A stretch of DNA of 61,249 nt from the NCBI GenBank assembly GCA_035507915.1, contig DATJNS010000019.1:1-61249 (forward strand), read 5' to 3'. Source of the DNA: JACQAI01 sp035507915 (GTDB lineage: Bacteria; Pseudomonadota; Alphaproteobacteria; Elsterales; Elsteraceae). A program made the translations under genes and the position numbers. Below, piece after piece: positions 34,874 through 43,149 of this stretch. Position 1 is the first letter of the stretch. Every line of letters begins with the position of its first letter. Below the pieces are notes generated by a model, which did not search any database, had not been told where the DNA came from, and saw only the letters and a program-made list of their open reading frames with translations.

Positions 34874-36855
34874 ACGTCGAGGTCGCGGGCGAACTTGGCG
34901 TTCTCCTGGATGTAGGCGAAGCGCAGCTCGGGGCGCCGGCCCATCAGGCTCTCGATCAGGGTCGCGGTGCGGTCGCCCTCGACGCTGCCTTCGCCGACCT
35001 CGTCCTCGCGGATCGCGACGCGCAACAAGATCCGCGTCTTCGGGTTCATCGTGGTCTCGCGCAGCTGCGCCGGCATCATCTCGCCGAGGCCCTTGAAGCG
35101 GCCGATGTCGACTTTGGCGTTCGCCTTGAAATCGCTCTTGAGCAGCGCGTCCTTGTGCGCGTCGTCGCGCGCGTAGAGCGTGCGCGCGCCTTGGGTCAGG
35201 CGATAGAGCGGCGGCTGGGCCAGATAGAGATGGCCGTTGTCGACCAGGCCGCGCATCTCGCGATAGAAGAACGTCATCAGCAGCGCGGCGATATGGGCAC
35301 CGTCGACATCGGCATCCGTCATGATGATGACGCGCTCGTAGCGCAGCTTGCCGTCGTCGTAGCGATCGCCCGAGCCGGCGCCCAGCGCCTGCACGAGGTC
35401 GCGCAGCTCCTGGTTGGCGCGCAGCTTGTCGGCCGATGCGCTGGCGACATTGAGGATCTTGCCGCGCAGCGGCAGCACCGCCTGGGTCTCGCGGTCGCGC
35501 GCCTGCTTGGCCGAGCCGCCCGCCGAGTCGCCTTCGACCAGGAAGATCTCGGTGCCCTGCGGCGTCGAGCGCGCGCAATCGGCGAGCTTGCCGGGCAGGC
35601 GCAGTTTGCGCGTCGCCGTCTTGCGCTCGAGGTCGCGCTGGTCGCGGCGGCGGATGCGCTCCTCGGCCTTGTCGATCAGGTGGTCGAGCAGGCCGCGCGC
35701 GGCCGCCGGATCGGCCGACAGGAAATGATCGAAATGGTCCTTGAGCGCGCCCTCGACCAGCTTGGTGGCATCGGCCGAGGTCAGACGCTCCTTGGTCTGG
35801 CCCTGGAACTGCGGATCGTGGATGAACACCGACAACATCGCGGCGGCGCCCGCCATCACGTCGTCGGCGCTCACCTGCGCCGCGCGCCGGTTGCCGATCA
35901 TCTCGCCGTAGTCCTTGAGCGCGCGGGTCAGCGCGCTGCGCAGGCCGGCCTCGTGCGTGCCGCCGAGCGGCGTCGGCACCGTGTTGCAATAGGTCGACAG
36001 GAAACCGTCGCCGTCGTCCGGCCAGGCGATCGCCCATTCGACGCGCCGGTCGTCGTCGAACGTGGCCTCGCCGGCGAACGGCGTCGGCGTCAGGCTCGCG
36101 CGGCCGTCGAGCGTCGAGGCCAGATAGTCGGCGAGGCCGCCGGGGAAGTGGAGGACCTCCTCCTCGGGCACGTCGCCGGGGCGCAGCACGCCGGGCTCGC
36201 AGCTCCAACGGATCTCGACGCCGCGGAACAGGTACGCCTTGGAGCGCGCCATGCGGTAGAGCGTGGCGGCGCGGAAGTGCGCGCCGGCGCCGAAGATCTC
36301 CGGATCGGGGTGGAAGCGCACGCTGGTGCCGCGGCGGTTCGACACCTGGCCCAGGTCCTTGAGCTTGGAGGTCGGCTTGCCGCGGCTGTAGGTCTGCGAC
36401 CACAGCTTGCGGTCGCGCGCGACCTCGACCGTCAGCTTGTCGGACAGCGCGTTGACGACCGAGACGCCGACGCCGTGCAGACCGGCGGCCGTCTTGTAGG
36501 CCGCGCCGCCGAACTTCGCGCCGGAGTGGAGCATCGTGAAGATGACCTCGAGCGCCGACTTGTTCTTGACCTTGGGATGCGGATCGACCGGAATGCCGCG
36601 GCCGTTGTCGCGCACCTCGACCGAGCCGTCGACGAACAGCTTGAGCTCGATGCGATCGGCGTGGCGGTGCACCGCCTCGTCCATCGCGTTGTCGAGCACC
36701 TCGGCGACCAGGTGGTGCAGCGCCCGTTCGTCGGTGCCGCCGATATACATGCCCGGCCGCTTGCGCACCGGCTCGAGGCCCTCGAGGACCTCGATGTCCT
36801 TGGCGGAGTAGCTGGCGGCGGGGGCGTTGGCGGCGCGTTGGAAAAGGTCAGCCAT
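34870..36855 (-). CDS. parE: DNA topoisomerase IV subunit B
   Basis: A 661-residue type IIA topoisomerase ATPase subunit. GHKL-fold ATP motifs: EVLDNAMDEAVHRHAD, RDNGRGIPVDPHPK and LHGVGVSVVNALS. The TOPRIM domain shows VEGDSAGGSAKQARDR and IIMTDADVDGAHIAALL. Length and the C-terminal GEGSVEGDRTATLIESLMG match ParE rather than GyrB. With ParC (not in this window) it decatenates replicated chromosomes. It is divergent from the thioesterase gene; the last four bases overlap the start of the next gene. Confidence 0.95.
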   Translation of the reverse strand: MADLFQRAANAPAASYSAKDIEVLEGLEPVRKRPGMYIGGTDERALHHLVAEVLDNAMDEAVHRHADRIELKLFVDGSVEVRDNGRGIPVDPHPKVKNKSALEVIFTMLHSGAKFGGAAYKTAAGLHGVGVSVVNALSDKLTVEVARDRKLWSQTYSRGKPTSKLKDLGQVSNRRGTSVRFHPDPEIFGAGAHFRAATLYRMARSKAYLFRGVEIRWSCEPGVLRPGDVPEEEVLHFPGGLADYLASTLDGRASLTPTPFAGEATFDDDRRVEWAIAWPDDGDGFLSTYCNTVPTPLGGTHEAGLRSALTRALKDYGEMIGNRRAAQVSADDVMAGAAAMLSVFIHDPQFQGQTKERLTSADATKLVEGALKDHFDHFLSADPAAARGLLDHLIDKAEERIRRRDQRDLERKTATRKLRLPGKLADCARSTPQGTEIFLVEGDSAGGSAKQARDRETQAVLPLRGKILNVASASADKLRANQELRDLVQALGAGSGDRYDDGKLRYERVIIMTDADVDGAHIAALLMTFFYREMRGLVDNGHLYLAQPPLYRLTQGARTLYARDDAHKDALLKSDFKANAKVDIGRFKGLGEMMPAQLRETTMNPKTRILLRVAIREDEVGEGSVEGDRTATLIESLMGRRPELRFAYIQENAKFARDLDV

Positions 36856-36904
36856 GGCGGCGAGTATGGCGAAACACGCGAGTCATGCCAAGGCACATGC
36901 TGTG

Positions 36905-36910
36905 TATAAT
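36905..36910 (+). promoter_or_regulatory. Candidate -10 element (TATAAT) for the thioesterase gene
   Basis: A perfect TATAAT lies in the parE/yciA divergent spacer, 29 bases before ATG 36940. No TTGACA-like hexamer is found at the usual distance, so the call rests on the -10 only. Confidence 0.35.
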
Positions 36911-36939
36911 ATTGTGTGCTCCAACAAAATGTTGTGGAT

Positions 36940-37353
36940 ATGAACGCATCAGCCCCCAGGGCCAAGCCCACCGGCGATCTGGCGATCCGCACCCTCGCGA
37001 TGCCGGCCGACACCAATCCCAACGGCGACATCTTCGGCGGCTGGCTGCTGTCGCAGATGGACCTCGCGGGCGGCGCGATCGCGGTCGCGCGTGCGCACGG
37101 CCGGGCCGCCACGGTCGCGGTCGACGCCATGACGTTCCACAAGCCTGTGTTCGTCGGCGACCTGGTCAGCGTCTACGCCAGCCTGGCGAGCGTCGGACGG
37201 ACCTCGCTCAAGGTGCATGTCGAGGCGTGGGCCCGGCGCAGCCGCGGCGACGTCGAGGAGATGGTGACCGAAGGCACGTTCACCTACGTCGCGATCGGTG
37301 AGGATCGCCGGCCGCGGCCGGTGCCCGATCCGGGCGGCGGTCAGGCGTCCTGA
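36940..37353 (+). CDS. Acyl-CoA thioesterase, YciA type (hotdog fold)
   Basis: A 137-residue single hotdog-fold thioesterase. The core motif NPNGDIFGGWLLSQMDLAGG contains the family's catalytic Asn/Asp region. AMTFHKPVFVGDLVSVYASL and EGTFTYVAIGEDRRPRPVP are conserved strands. It would hydrolyse acyl-CoA esters in the cytoplasm as a hexamer. A GTG at 36916 is an alternative start. Its last 13 bases overlap the convergent PNPOx-like gene. Confidence 0.88.
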   Translation: MNASAPRAKPTGDLAIRTLAMPADTNPNGDIFGGWLLSQMDLAGGAIAVARAHGRAATVAVDAMTFHKPVFVGDLVSVYASLASVGRTSLKVHVEAWARRSRGDVEEMVTEGTFTYVAIGEDRRPRPVPDPGGGQAS

Positions 37354-38012
37354 GCCGGGCCGACCACGTCGGCGACGTATTTCTCGTAGTCGGTCCGCGA
37401 CACCGCGCCGCCTTCGCGCGCGACGCGCGCGCGATCCTGCGCCGACAAGAGCGCTTGGATGTCGTCGACCCGCTTCCAGGGCGCCAGCGGCGTCTGGCGC
37501 GCCGCGTGCGGCACGAACTTCGACGGCTCGACCTTCGCGTAGCGATGCACGTAGCGCGGACAGTTGCGGAAGATCTCGGTCACCGCGACGCGGACGACCA
37601 GTTGCGCCTCGGCATAGTCGCGCAGCAGCGGGTCGTCATCGTTCACGCTCGCGATACCCTGCAGGCGCAACCGATGCGGCGTCTCGAAGCTCACGAACAG
37701 CATGCCGACCTGGGCGTTCCCGATCAGGTTGCCCATCGAATAGAACATGCCGTTGCCGTCGTAGCACGGGAACGCGACGGTCTGCGCGTCGAGCACGCGC
37801 ACGAAGCCCGGATCGCCACCCTTGTAGGAGACCGTCGGCCGCCCCTGATGGTCGATCGTCGACAGGAAGAACATGTCGCGGGTTTCGATGAACGCCTTGT
37901 GCTCGGACGGGATCTCGGTCAACACGAGCCGTTTCTCGACATTGTCGGCCAGGCCGCGCGTGTCGAAACGGTCCTGCAGCGCGCGATGGGTCGGTCCGTA
38001 CAGGCGGCTCAT
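37341..38012 (-). CDS. Pyridoxamine 5'-phosphate oxidase-like FMN-binding split-barrel protein
   Basis: A 223-residue protein with the split-barrel FMN-binding fold. FFLSTIDHQGRPTVSYKGGD and FPCYDGNGMFYSMGNLIGN are typical of the phosphate-binding and dimer strands of the pyridoxamine oxidase-like superfamily. The start at 38012 is preferred because AAAGGTG lies upstream; the frame continues to 38045. Proteins of this subfamily are often called general stress or nitroreductase-like; no substrate is evident. It ends 13 bases inside the thioesterase gene. Confidence 0.75.
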   Translation of the reverse strand: MSRLYGPTHRALQDRFDTRGLADNVEKRLVLTEIPSEHKAFIETRDMFFLSTIDHQGRPTVSYKGGDPGFVRVLDAQTVAFPCYDGNGMFYSMGNLIGNAQVGMLFVSFETPHRLRLQGIASVNDDDPLLRDYAEAQLVVRVAVTEIFRNCPRYVHRYAKVEPSKFVPHAARQTPLAPWKRVDDIQALLSAQDRARVAREGGAVSRTDYEKYVADVVGPAQDA

Positions 38013-38094
38013 GAGACACCTTTCAGCCGTTTGAGCGAGGCGCACACGCGCCCGGGGCCGGATGCGCCCGAGGCGGATCGCGTGCCGGCGAACG

Positions 38095-38727
38095 TCAGAA
38101 CCCTGACGGGTTCTTCTTCATCGCGGTTTCGAGCAGCTCGAAGGTTTCCGACGACAGCGAGGTGAACTTGATCGCCAGGGTGTGGCGCTCCTCGTTGTGC
38201 TTGACCAGGATGGCGCTGAACACGCCCGACTCCTGTGCCTTCTCGATGCGGATCAGACCGTTGAACGGCTCGCCTTCGGGGAGCCCGCCCCAGTAGTGGC
38301 CGACCAGCGCGCCCGACAGCGACCAGTTGATGGTCGGATAGGTGAAGGTCACGCGCATCTTGGGGACTTCAATCGCCGGCATGTCCGGCTTGCGCGTGGC
38401 GTTGACCCTCTCGAGCAGCTCGAAGCCCGGCTTGCTGATCCAGGTGAACTCGGCGCCGATCATCTGCTTGCCGGTGTCGACGCGCACCGCCTTGGCCTCG
38501 AACAGACCGAACGCCGGCGTGAAGCTCTCGAAGGTGAAGGCGCCCGTGAAGGTCGCGCCCTGGGGCAGGCCGCCTTCGTATTTCGGAATGATCATCTGCG
38601 AGAACGACCACAGCCGCGTCTCGTGCACCTTCTCGAACAAGTCGACCGACAGCACAGGGATCGTGTACCGCTTATCGCGGTGGGCGGCCCTCATCGCGGG
38701 GCTGGTTGGCTTGGTGCCAGGTCTCAT
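38095..38727 (-). CDS. Hypothetical protein with two tandem beta-rich repeats
   Basis: A 210-residue protein containing two related segments of about 70 residues. The first runs from YEGGLPQGATFTGAFTFE to GFELLERV. The second runs from YWGGLPEGEPFNGLIRIE to TFELLETA. Each ends with a helix carrying F-E-L-L-E. The repeat layout (beta strands, then an acidic helix) is reminiscent of PilZ-like modules, although the RxxxR and DxSxxG motifs of PilZ are not evident. Start 38727 versus 38694 is undecided. No signal peptide. Function unknown. Confidence 0.65.
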   Translation of the reverse strand: MRPGTKPTSPAMRAAHRDKRYTIPVLSVDLFEKVHETRLWSFSQMIIPKYEGGLPQGATFTGAFTFESFTPAFGLFEAKAVRVDTGKQMIGAEFTWISKPGFELLERVNATRKPDMPAIEVPKMRVTFTYPTINWSLSGALVGHYWGGLPEGEPFNGLIRIEKAQESGVFSAILVKHNEERHTLAIKFTSLSSETFELLETAMKKNPSGF

Positions 38728-38896
38728 GAGCGGCGCGCGGCAGCGGTTCGAGGCAGCGAAGGGGCTGCGATTCCCCCTCCTGGACCAAGATAATACAGAC
38801 GCCGCGATTAGTTAACAATATTCGCGCGACAATAATATGATGGCCAATCAAGCCTTTGCAGGAGGTTCGCGCGAATCAACGCGAGCTTGGGAATAA

Positions 38897-38927
38897 GAAT
38901 CCCGCCGGCCCGACGCCGGCGGGATTC
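38897..38927 (-). terminator. Intrinsic terminator downstream of glnA
   Basis: A perfect 13-bp stem, GAATCCCGCCGGC paired with GCCGGCGGGATTC, encloses a five-base loop. It lies 27 bases after the glnA stop on the minus strand and is followed there by TTATTCCC. The stem is very stable; the T tract is short. It probably ends the glnBA transcript. Confidence 0.7.
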
Positions 38928-38954
38928 GGGATGCGCCTGTGCGCTCGAGCGCGC

Positions 38955-40364
38955 TCAGGCGCTGTAGTACATCTCGAACTCGACCGGATGCGGGGTAGTC
39001 TCGAAGCGATCGATCTCCTCCATCTTGAGCGCGATGTAGGCGTCGATCTGGTCGTCCGAGAACACGTCGCCGCGCTTCAGGAAGGCGCGGTCCTTGTCGA
39101 GGTTCTCGAGTGCCTCGCGCAGCGAGCCGCACACCGTCGGCACCTCCTTGAGCTCCTCGGGCGGCAGGTCGTAGAGGTTCTTGTCCATCGGCTGGCCGGG
39201 ATGGATCTTGTTCGCGATGCCGTCGAGCCCCGCCATCAGCATCGCGGCGTTGGCGAGATAGGGATTGGCCAAGGGGTCGGGGAAGCGCACCTCGACGCGC
39301 TTGCCGTTCGGGCTCGCCGAGAACGGGATGCGGCACGACGCCGAGCGGTTGCGCGAGGAGTAGGCGAGCAGCACCGGCGCCTCGTAGCCCGGGACCAGGC
39401 GCTTGTAGCTGTTGGTCGTCGGGTTGGTGAAGGCGTTGATCGCCTTGGCGTGCTTGATGATGCCGCCGATGTAGAACAGCGCGATGTCCGACAGGTCGGC
39501 ATAGCCGTTGCCGGCGAACAGGGGCTTGCCGCTTTTCCAGATCGACTGGTGGACGTGCATGCCCGAGCCGTTGTCCTTGTAGATCGGCTTCGGCATGAAG
39601 GTCGCGGTCTTGCCGTAGGAATGCGCGACGTTCTGCACGACGTACTTGTACTTCTGCATGCCGTCGGCGCTGCTCACCAGGGTCGAGAACTTGACCCCGA
39701 GCTCGTTCTGGCTGGGCGCCACCTCGTGGTGGTGCTTCTCGACCTCGACGCCCATGTCGGCGAGCACGGTGAGCATCTCGGCGCGCAGGTCGGCCATGCT
39801 GTCGACCGGCTGGACCGGGAAGTAGCCGCCCTTGATCGCCGGGCGGTGGCCCATGTTGCCGTCCTCGTACTGCTTGCCGCTGTTGTACGGGCCCTCATCG
39901 GAATCGATGAAGTAGAAGCCCTGCTGCATGCCGGTGCTGAAGCGCACGTCGTCGAACACGAAGAACTCGGCCTCGGGCCCGAAATAGGCGGTGTCGCCGA
40001 CGCCGCTCGACTTCATGTAGGCCTCGGCGCGCTTGGCGATCGAGCGCGGGTCGCGGCCGTAGGGCTGGCCCGACGACGGCTCGAGCACGTCGCAGAACAG
40101 GATCAGGCACGGCTGGGCGGCGAACGGATCCATCACCGCCGTACTCAGATCCGGCTTGAGCGTCATGTCGCTCTCGTTGATCGCCTTCCAGCCGGCGATC
40201 GACGAGCCGTCGAACATGATGCCGTCGTTGAGCATGTCCTCGTCGACGGTGCTGATGTGCTGGGCGGTGTGCTGCCACTTGCCGCGCGGGTCGGTAAACC
40301 GGAAGTCGACGTACTTGACGTCGTTCTCCTTGATGAGATCCATCACCTTCTTGACGTTTGCCAT
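38955..40364 (-). CDS. glnA: Glutamine synthetase, type I
   Basis: A 469-residue GSI enzyme that makes glutamine from glutamate, ammonia and ATP. Motifs in order: FDGSSIAGWKAINESDM, GPEAEFFVFDDVRF, the ATP-binding KPIYKDNGSGMHVHQSIWK, and the glutamate-binding NRSASCRIPFS. The regulatory tyrosine sits in KNLYDLPPEE, so control by adenylylation is expected. Start 40364 (MANVKKVMDLIKENDV) is the standard N terminus. It is the second gene of the glnB-glnA pair, 152 bases after glnB. Confidence 0.96.
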   Translation of the reverse strand: MANVKKVMDLIKENDVKYVDFRFTDPRGKWQHTAQHISTVDEDMLNDGIMFDGSSIAGWKAINESDMTLKPDLSTAVMDPFAAQPCLILFCDVLEPSSGQPYGRDPRSIAKRAEAYMKSSGVGDTAYFGPEAEFFVFDDVRFSTGMQQGFYFIDSDEGPYNSGKQYEDGNMGHRPAIKGGYFPVQPVDSMADLRAEMLTVLADMGVEVEKHHHEVAPSQNELGVKFSTLVSSADGMQKYKYVVQNVAHSYGKTATFMPKPIYKDNGSGMHVHQSIWKSGKPLFAGNGYADLSDIALFYIGGIIKHAKAINAFTNPTTNSYKRLVPGYEAPVLLAYSSRNRSASCRIPFSASPNGKRVEVRFPDPLANPYLANAAMLMAGLDGIANKIHPGQPMDKNLYDLPPEELKEVPTVCGSLREALENLDKDRAFLKRGDVFSDDQIDAYIALKMEEIDRFETTPHPVEFEMYYSA

Positions 40365-40474
40365 TGCATTATCCCGCGTTGGTGGTTGGCCTTCGTCCGG
40401 GCGTGGCGCCCGGGCGCCGCAGTCGCCGCGATCTGCCGAAATCCTCGGCAAAATCGGCGGAATTTAACCGCTCG

Positions 40475-40498
40475 GGCGGGCGGCTTCAAGCGCCCGCC
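40475..40498 (-). other. Intercistronic hairpin between glnB and glnA
   Basis: GGCGGGC and GCCCGCC form a seven-base stem around a ten-base loop, just after the glnB stop. No T run follows, so it may be a processing or attenuation hairpin, not a full terminator. Confidence 0.3.
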
Positions 40499-40516
40499 GG
40501 TGATGCAAATCGGCCG

Positions 40517-40855
40517 CTACACGGCGTCGCTGCCGCGCTCTCCCGTGCGGATGCGGATCACCTCCTCGACCGAGGTCACGAAGATCTTGCCGTCGCCGAT
40601 GCGCCCGGTATGGGCGGCCTGCTGAATCGCCTCGACGGCGCGCTCGACCAGGGCGTCGTCCATCACGATCTCGATCTTAACCTTGGGCAGAAAGTCGACG
40701 ACGTACTCGGCGCCGCGATAGAGCTCGGTGTGACCCTTCTGGCGGCCGAACCCCTTGGCCTCCGTGACCGTGATGCCCTGGATGCCGACCTCGTGCAGGG
40801 CTTCCTTCACCTCGTCGAGCTTGAAGGGCTTGATGACCGCTTCGACCTTTTTCAT
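40517..40855 (-). CDS. glnB: Nitrogen regulatory PII protein
   Basis: A 112-residue PII signal protein. It begins MKKVEAVIKPFKLDEVKEAL. The T-loop reads GRQKGHTELYRGAEYVVDFL, with the uridylylation tyrosine in LYRG; the B-loop TGRIGDGKIFV and the C-terminal RTGERGSDAV are canonical. It senses 2-oxoglutarate, ATP/ADP and, through GlnD modification, glutamine. It controls glutamine synthetase adenylylation and NtrB. A sigma-54-like promoter lies upstream, and glnA follows. Confidence 0.97.
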   Translation of the reverse strand: MKKVEAVIKPFKLDEVKEALHEVGIQGITVTEAKGFGRQKGHTELYRGAEYVVDFLPKVKIEIVMDDALVERAVEAIQQAAHTGRIGDGKIFVTSVEEVIRIRTGERGSDAV

Positions 40856-40913
40856 GGACGTTTCCCGTCTCCGGACCCGTATCCCGGTCCGCCTGCCGTT
40901 GGCGCACTTGGTT

Positions 40914-40929
40914 AGCACGGCTCATGCCA
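40914..40929 (-). promoter_or_regulatory. Sigma-54 (RpoN) promoter upstream of glnB
   Basis: On the minus strand the sequence is TGGCAT-GAGCC-GTGCT. It matches the -24/-12 consensus TGGCAC-N5-TTGCW, with invariant GG and GC at the exact required spacing and two mismatches outside them. It ends 59 bases before the glnB start. This predicts NtrC/RpoN activation of glnBA under nitrogen limitation. Confidence 0.65.
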
Positions 40930-41034
40930 GCATCGGCGACGCGCCGCTCCGACGCGCCGACCCGAAGCGTCGGCGTCACGCAGCCGCCCAAAAAATAGGC
41001 GACCGTGCGGCCAAAAGATAGCCGGGAAGGGCGC

Positions 41035-42201
41035 TCAGGGCTTCAGGGCGGCGATGCGCTCGAGCGCGCGCTCGATGTCGCGCTTGTCGGCGGCGTAGGA
41101 CAGCCGCAAGAAGCCCTCGCCATACGACCCGAAGCTGGTGCCCGCGATGGTCGCCACGCCGGCCTGCTCCAAAAGCCTGGTCTGCATCGCCTTGGAGTCG
41201 AACCCGGTGCCCGTGATGTTCGGGAAGGCGTAGAACGCGCCGCCCGGCGACACGCAGCGCCAGCCCGGCAGCTGGTTGAGCCCGCGCACCACGATCTCGC
41301 GCCGCTCGGCGAACGCGCGCTGCATGGTGGCGACCGCGTCCTGCGGTCCGTCGAGCGCCGCGATGCCGGCCCATTGCGCCGCCGCGTTGACGCAGCTGTG
41401 GTCATTGATCGCCAGCTTCTCGGCGATCGGGAAAAGCTCGCGCGGCCACACCCCGAAGCCGAGGCGCCAACCCGTCATCGCGTAGGTCTTGCTCCAGCCG
41501 TCGAGCAGGATCAGACGATCGCGCAGCCCCTCGAAGCGCAGCATCGAGGCGTGACGATGATTGTCGTAGGTCAGCTGACCGTAGATCTCGTCGCTCATGA
41601 TCGCGACGTGCGGATGGCGCTCGAGCCCCGCCGCCAGCTTCTCGAGCTCGCTCACCGGCACGACGCCGCCGGTCGGATTGGCCGGGCTGTTGATGATGAT
41701 GAGCTTGGTGCGCGGCGTGATGCGCGATAGCACGTCGTCGGCCGAGAACGCGAAGCCCTTGTCCTCGAGCAGCGGGATCGGCACCGCGGTCGCGCCCGAG
41801 AAGCGGATCGTCGACTCGTAGATCGGGAAGCCGGGGTTGGGATACATGATCTCGACCCCGGGCCGGCCGAACATCATGATGGCGAAGAACATCGTGACCT
41901 TGCCGCCGGGCACGATCAGGACCAGGCCGGGATCGACCGTGGCGCCGTAGCGGCGGTGCAGGTCGCGCGCCACCGCCTCGCGCAGCTGCGGAATGCCGTT
42001 GGCCGGCGTGTAGCCGTGATGGCCGTCGCGCAACGCCTTGCACGCCGCCTCGACGACGTGCGGCGGCGTCGCGAAGTCGGGCTGGCCGATGCCCAAATTG
42101 ATGATGTCCTTGCCCTCGGCCTTGAGCGCGTTGGCGCGCGCCAGGACCTCGAAGGCGGTTTCGGTGCCGAGATTGGCGAAGGCGGGCGAGATATCCAGCA
42201 T
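41035..42201 (-). CDS. PLP-dependent aminotransferase, class I/II
   Basis: A 388-residue fold-type I aminotransferase. The PLP lysine is in LDGWSKTYAMTGWRLGF; ANPTGGVVP contains the conserved Asn, and GGAFYAFPNI and the C-terminal FLRLSYA segments carry substrate-binding residues. The N terminus FEVLARANALKAEGKDIINL matches aspartate/alanine-type aminotransferases. The amino acid specificity is not readable. It starts 154 bases from the tRNA-His gene and ends 107 bases before the sigma-54 promoter. Confidence 0.88.
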   Translation of the reverse strand: MLDISPAFANLGTETAFEVLARANALKAEGKDIINLGIGQPDFATPPHVVEAACKALRDGHHGYTPANGIPQLREAVARDLHRRYGATVDPGLVLIVPGGKVTMFFAIMMFGRPGVEIMYPNPGFPIYESTIRFSGATAVPIPLLEDKGFAFSADDVLSRITPRTKLIIINSPANPTGGVVPVSELEKLAAGLERHPHVAIMSDEIYGQLTYDNHRHASMLRFEGLRDRLILLDGWSKTYAMTGWRLGFGVWPRELFPIAEKLAINDHSCVNAAAQWAGIAALDGPQDAVATMQRAFAERREIVVRGLNQLPGWRCVSPGGAFYAFPNITGTGFDSKAMQTRLLEQAGVATIAGTSFGSYGEGFLRLSYAADKRDIERALERIAALKP

Positions 42202-42354
42202 CGAGGTCGACCGGGTGGATGAAAATGGGTGCGCACTATGCTCCGCGACCCCGCCGGTGCCAAGGGCGCGCAGCGCCGCTGCAGCACGGTCGGGCCGACT
42301 TGACGGGGCCGGCCCCAGGCCGTAAATCCGGGCGCGCCCCGCGATGGCGGCGAT

Positions 42355-42430
42355 GGCGGCTGTAGCTCAGTGGTAGAGCGTTCGGTTGTGGTCCGAAATG
42401 TCGCCGGTTCGACCCCGGTCAGCCGCCCCA
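42355..42430 (+). tRNA. tRNA-His (anticodon GUG)
   Basis: A complete cloverleaf. A G at position -1 (42355) pairs with C73, followed by an encoded CCA at 42428-42430. The acceptor stem is GCGGCTG/CAGCCGC. The D-arm starts TAGCTCAGTGGTAGAGC, the anticodon stem-loop is TTCGG-TTGTGGT-CCGAA, and the T-arm is GCCGG-TTCGACC-CCGGT. The loop gives GUG at positions 34-36. The extra G-1 is the histidine identity element. Confidence 0.95.
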
Positions 42431-42463
42431 TCGCCTCTGCGCCGCGCCCGGCGCCGCGCGCGC

Positions 42464-42877
42464 TCAGCCGGTCGGCGTGGATGCCCGCGCGGGCAGCGTG
42501 CTGATCGCGGACTCGACCGCTTCGCGCAGATTGATCGGATAGTAGGGCTTGACGATGTAGCCGAGCGTGTTGAGCTCGTCGACGCCCTTGACCGCCTTGT
42601 CGCCGAGATGGCCCGACACGAACAGCACCGGAATGCCCCAGCGCCGATCGATGGTGCGCGCGAGCTCGACGCCCTCGAACTCGCCGTTGAGCGAGATGTC
42701 GAGCAGCACGAGGTGCGGCGGCTCGGCCGCGATGCTGGCGAGCGCCTCGTCGACCGTGTGCGCGATGCCGGTGACGGCGACCCCCATGCCCTCGACGATC
42801 GAGCGCATGTCGAGCGAGACCAGCTCCTCGTCCTCGACGATCAGCAGCTTGGCGTCCTGGGGCTTCAAGTGCGTCAT
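42464..42877 (-). CDS. Single-domain response regulator (CheY-like receiver)
   Basis: A 137-residue receiver domain without an output domain. The acidic pocket is VEDEE near residue 15; the phosphorylatable aspartate is in LVLLDISLNGEFEG; the conserved lysine is in GYIVKPYYP. The LDISLNG pattern occurs in receivers next to the HWE/HisKA_2 kinases and general stress pathway of alphaproteobacteria. An EcfG-type promoter lies 42 bases upstream of its start, which supports a stress-response role. Confidence 0.85.
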   Translation of the reverse strand: MTHLKPQDAKLLIVEDEELVSLDMRSIVEGMGVAVTGIAHTVDEALASIAAEPPHLVLLDISLNGEFEGVELARTIDRRWGIPVLFVSGHLGDKAVKGVDELNTLGYIVKPYYPINLREAVESAISTLPARASTPTG

Positions 42878-42918
42878 CCGGCTCGCTCGGGTGGTCCGCC
42901 TAGACCTTCCGTACCAGC

Positions 42919-42945
42919 AAACGTCTTAAACTTGAGCAATGTTCC
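42919..42945 (-). promoter_or_regulatory. EcfG-type general stress promoter
   Basis: On the minus strand GGAAC is followed by 17 bases and CGTT, exactly the alphaproteobacterial EcfG consensus (GGAAC-N16-17-CGTT). It lies just before the receiver-domain gene in the same orientation. A chance match of this length is possible but unlikely at this position. Confidence 0.6.
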
Positions 42946-43149
42946 TACGTTAAATGTCTGAAACAGCAGAACGTTGCACGCCTGTCCGGGCCTGATGGCG
43001 CATTGATGACTCACAGCCTTTAATAATGAACTAATTTAACGACACGGAGCGGGCCGACCCCTACCGTTCCCGTCCGGTCTTGCTGCGCGCGGGTCCGAGG
43101 AATTACACAAGCACATTGTGAGATCGGCGCACCCGCGAGGAGGCGAGCG

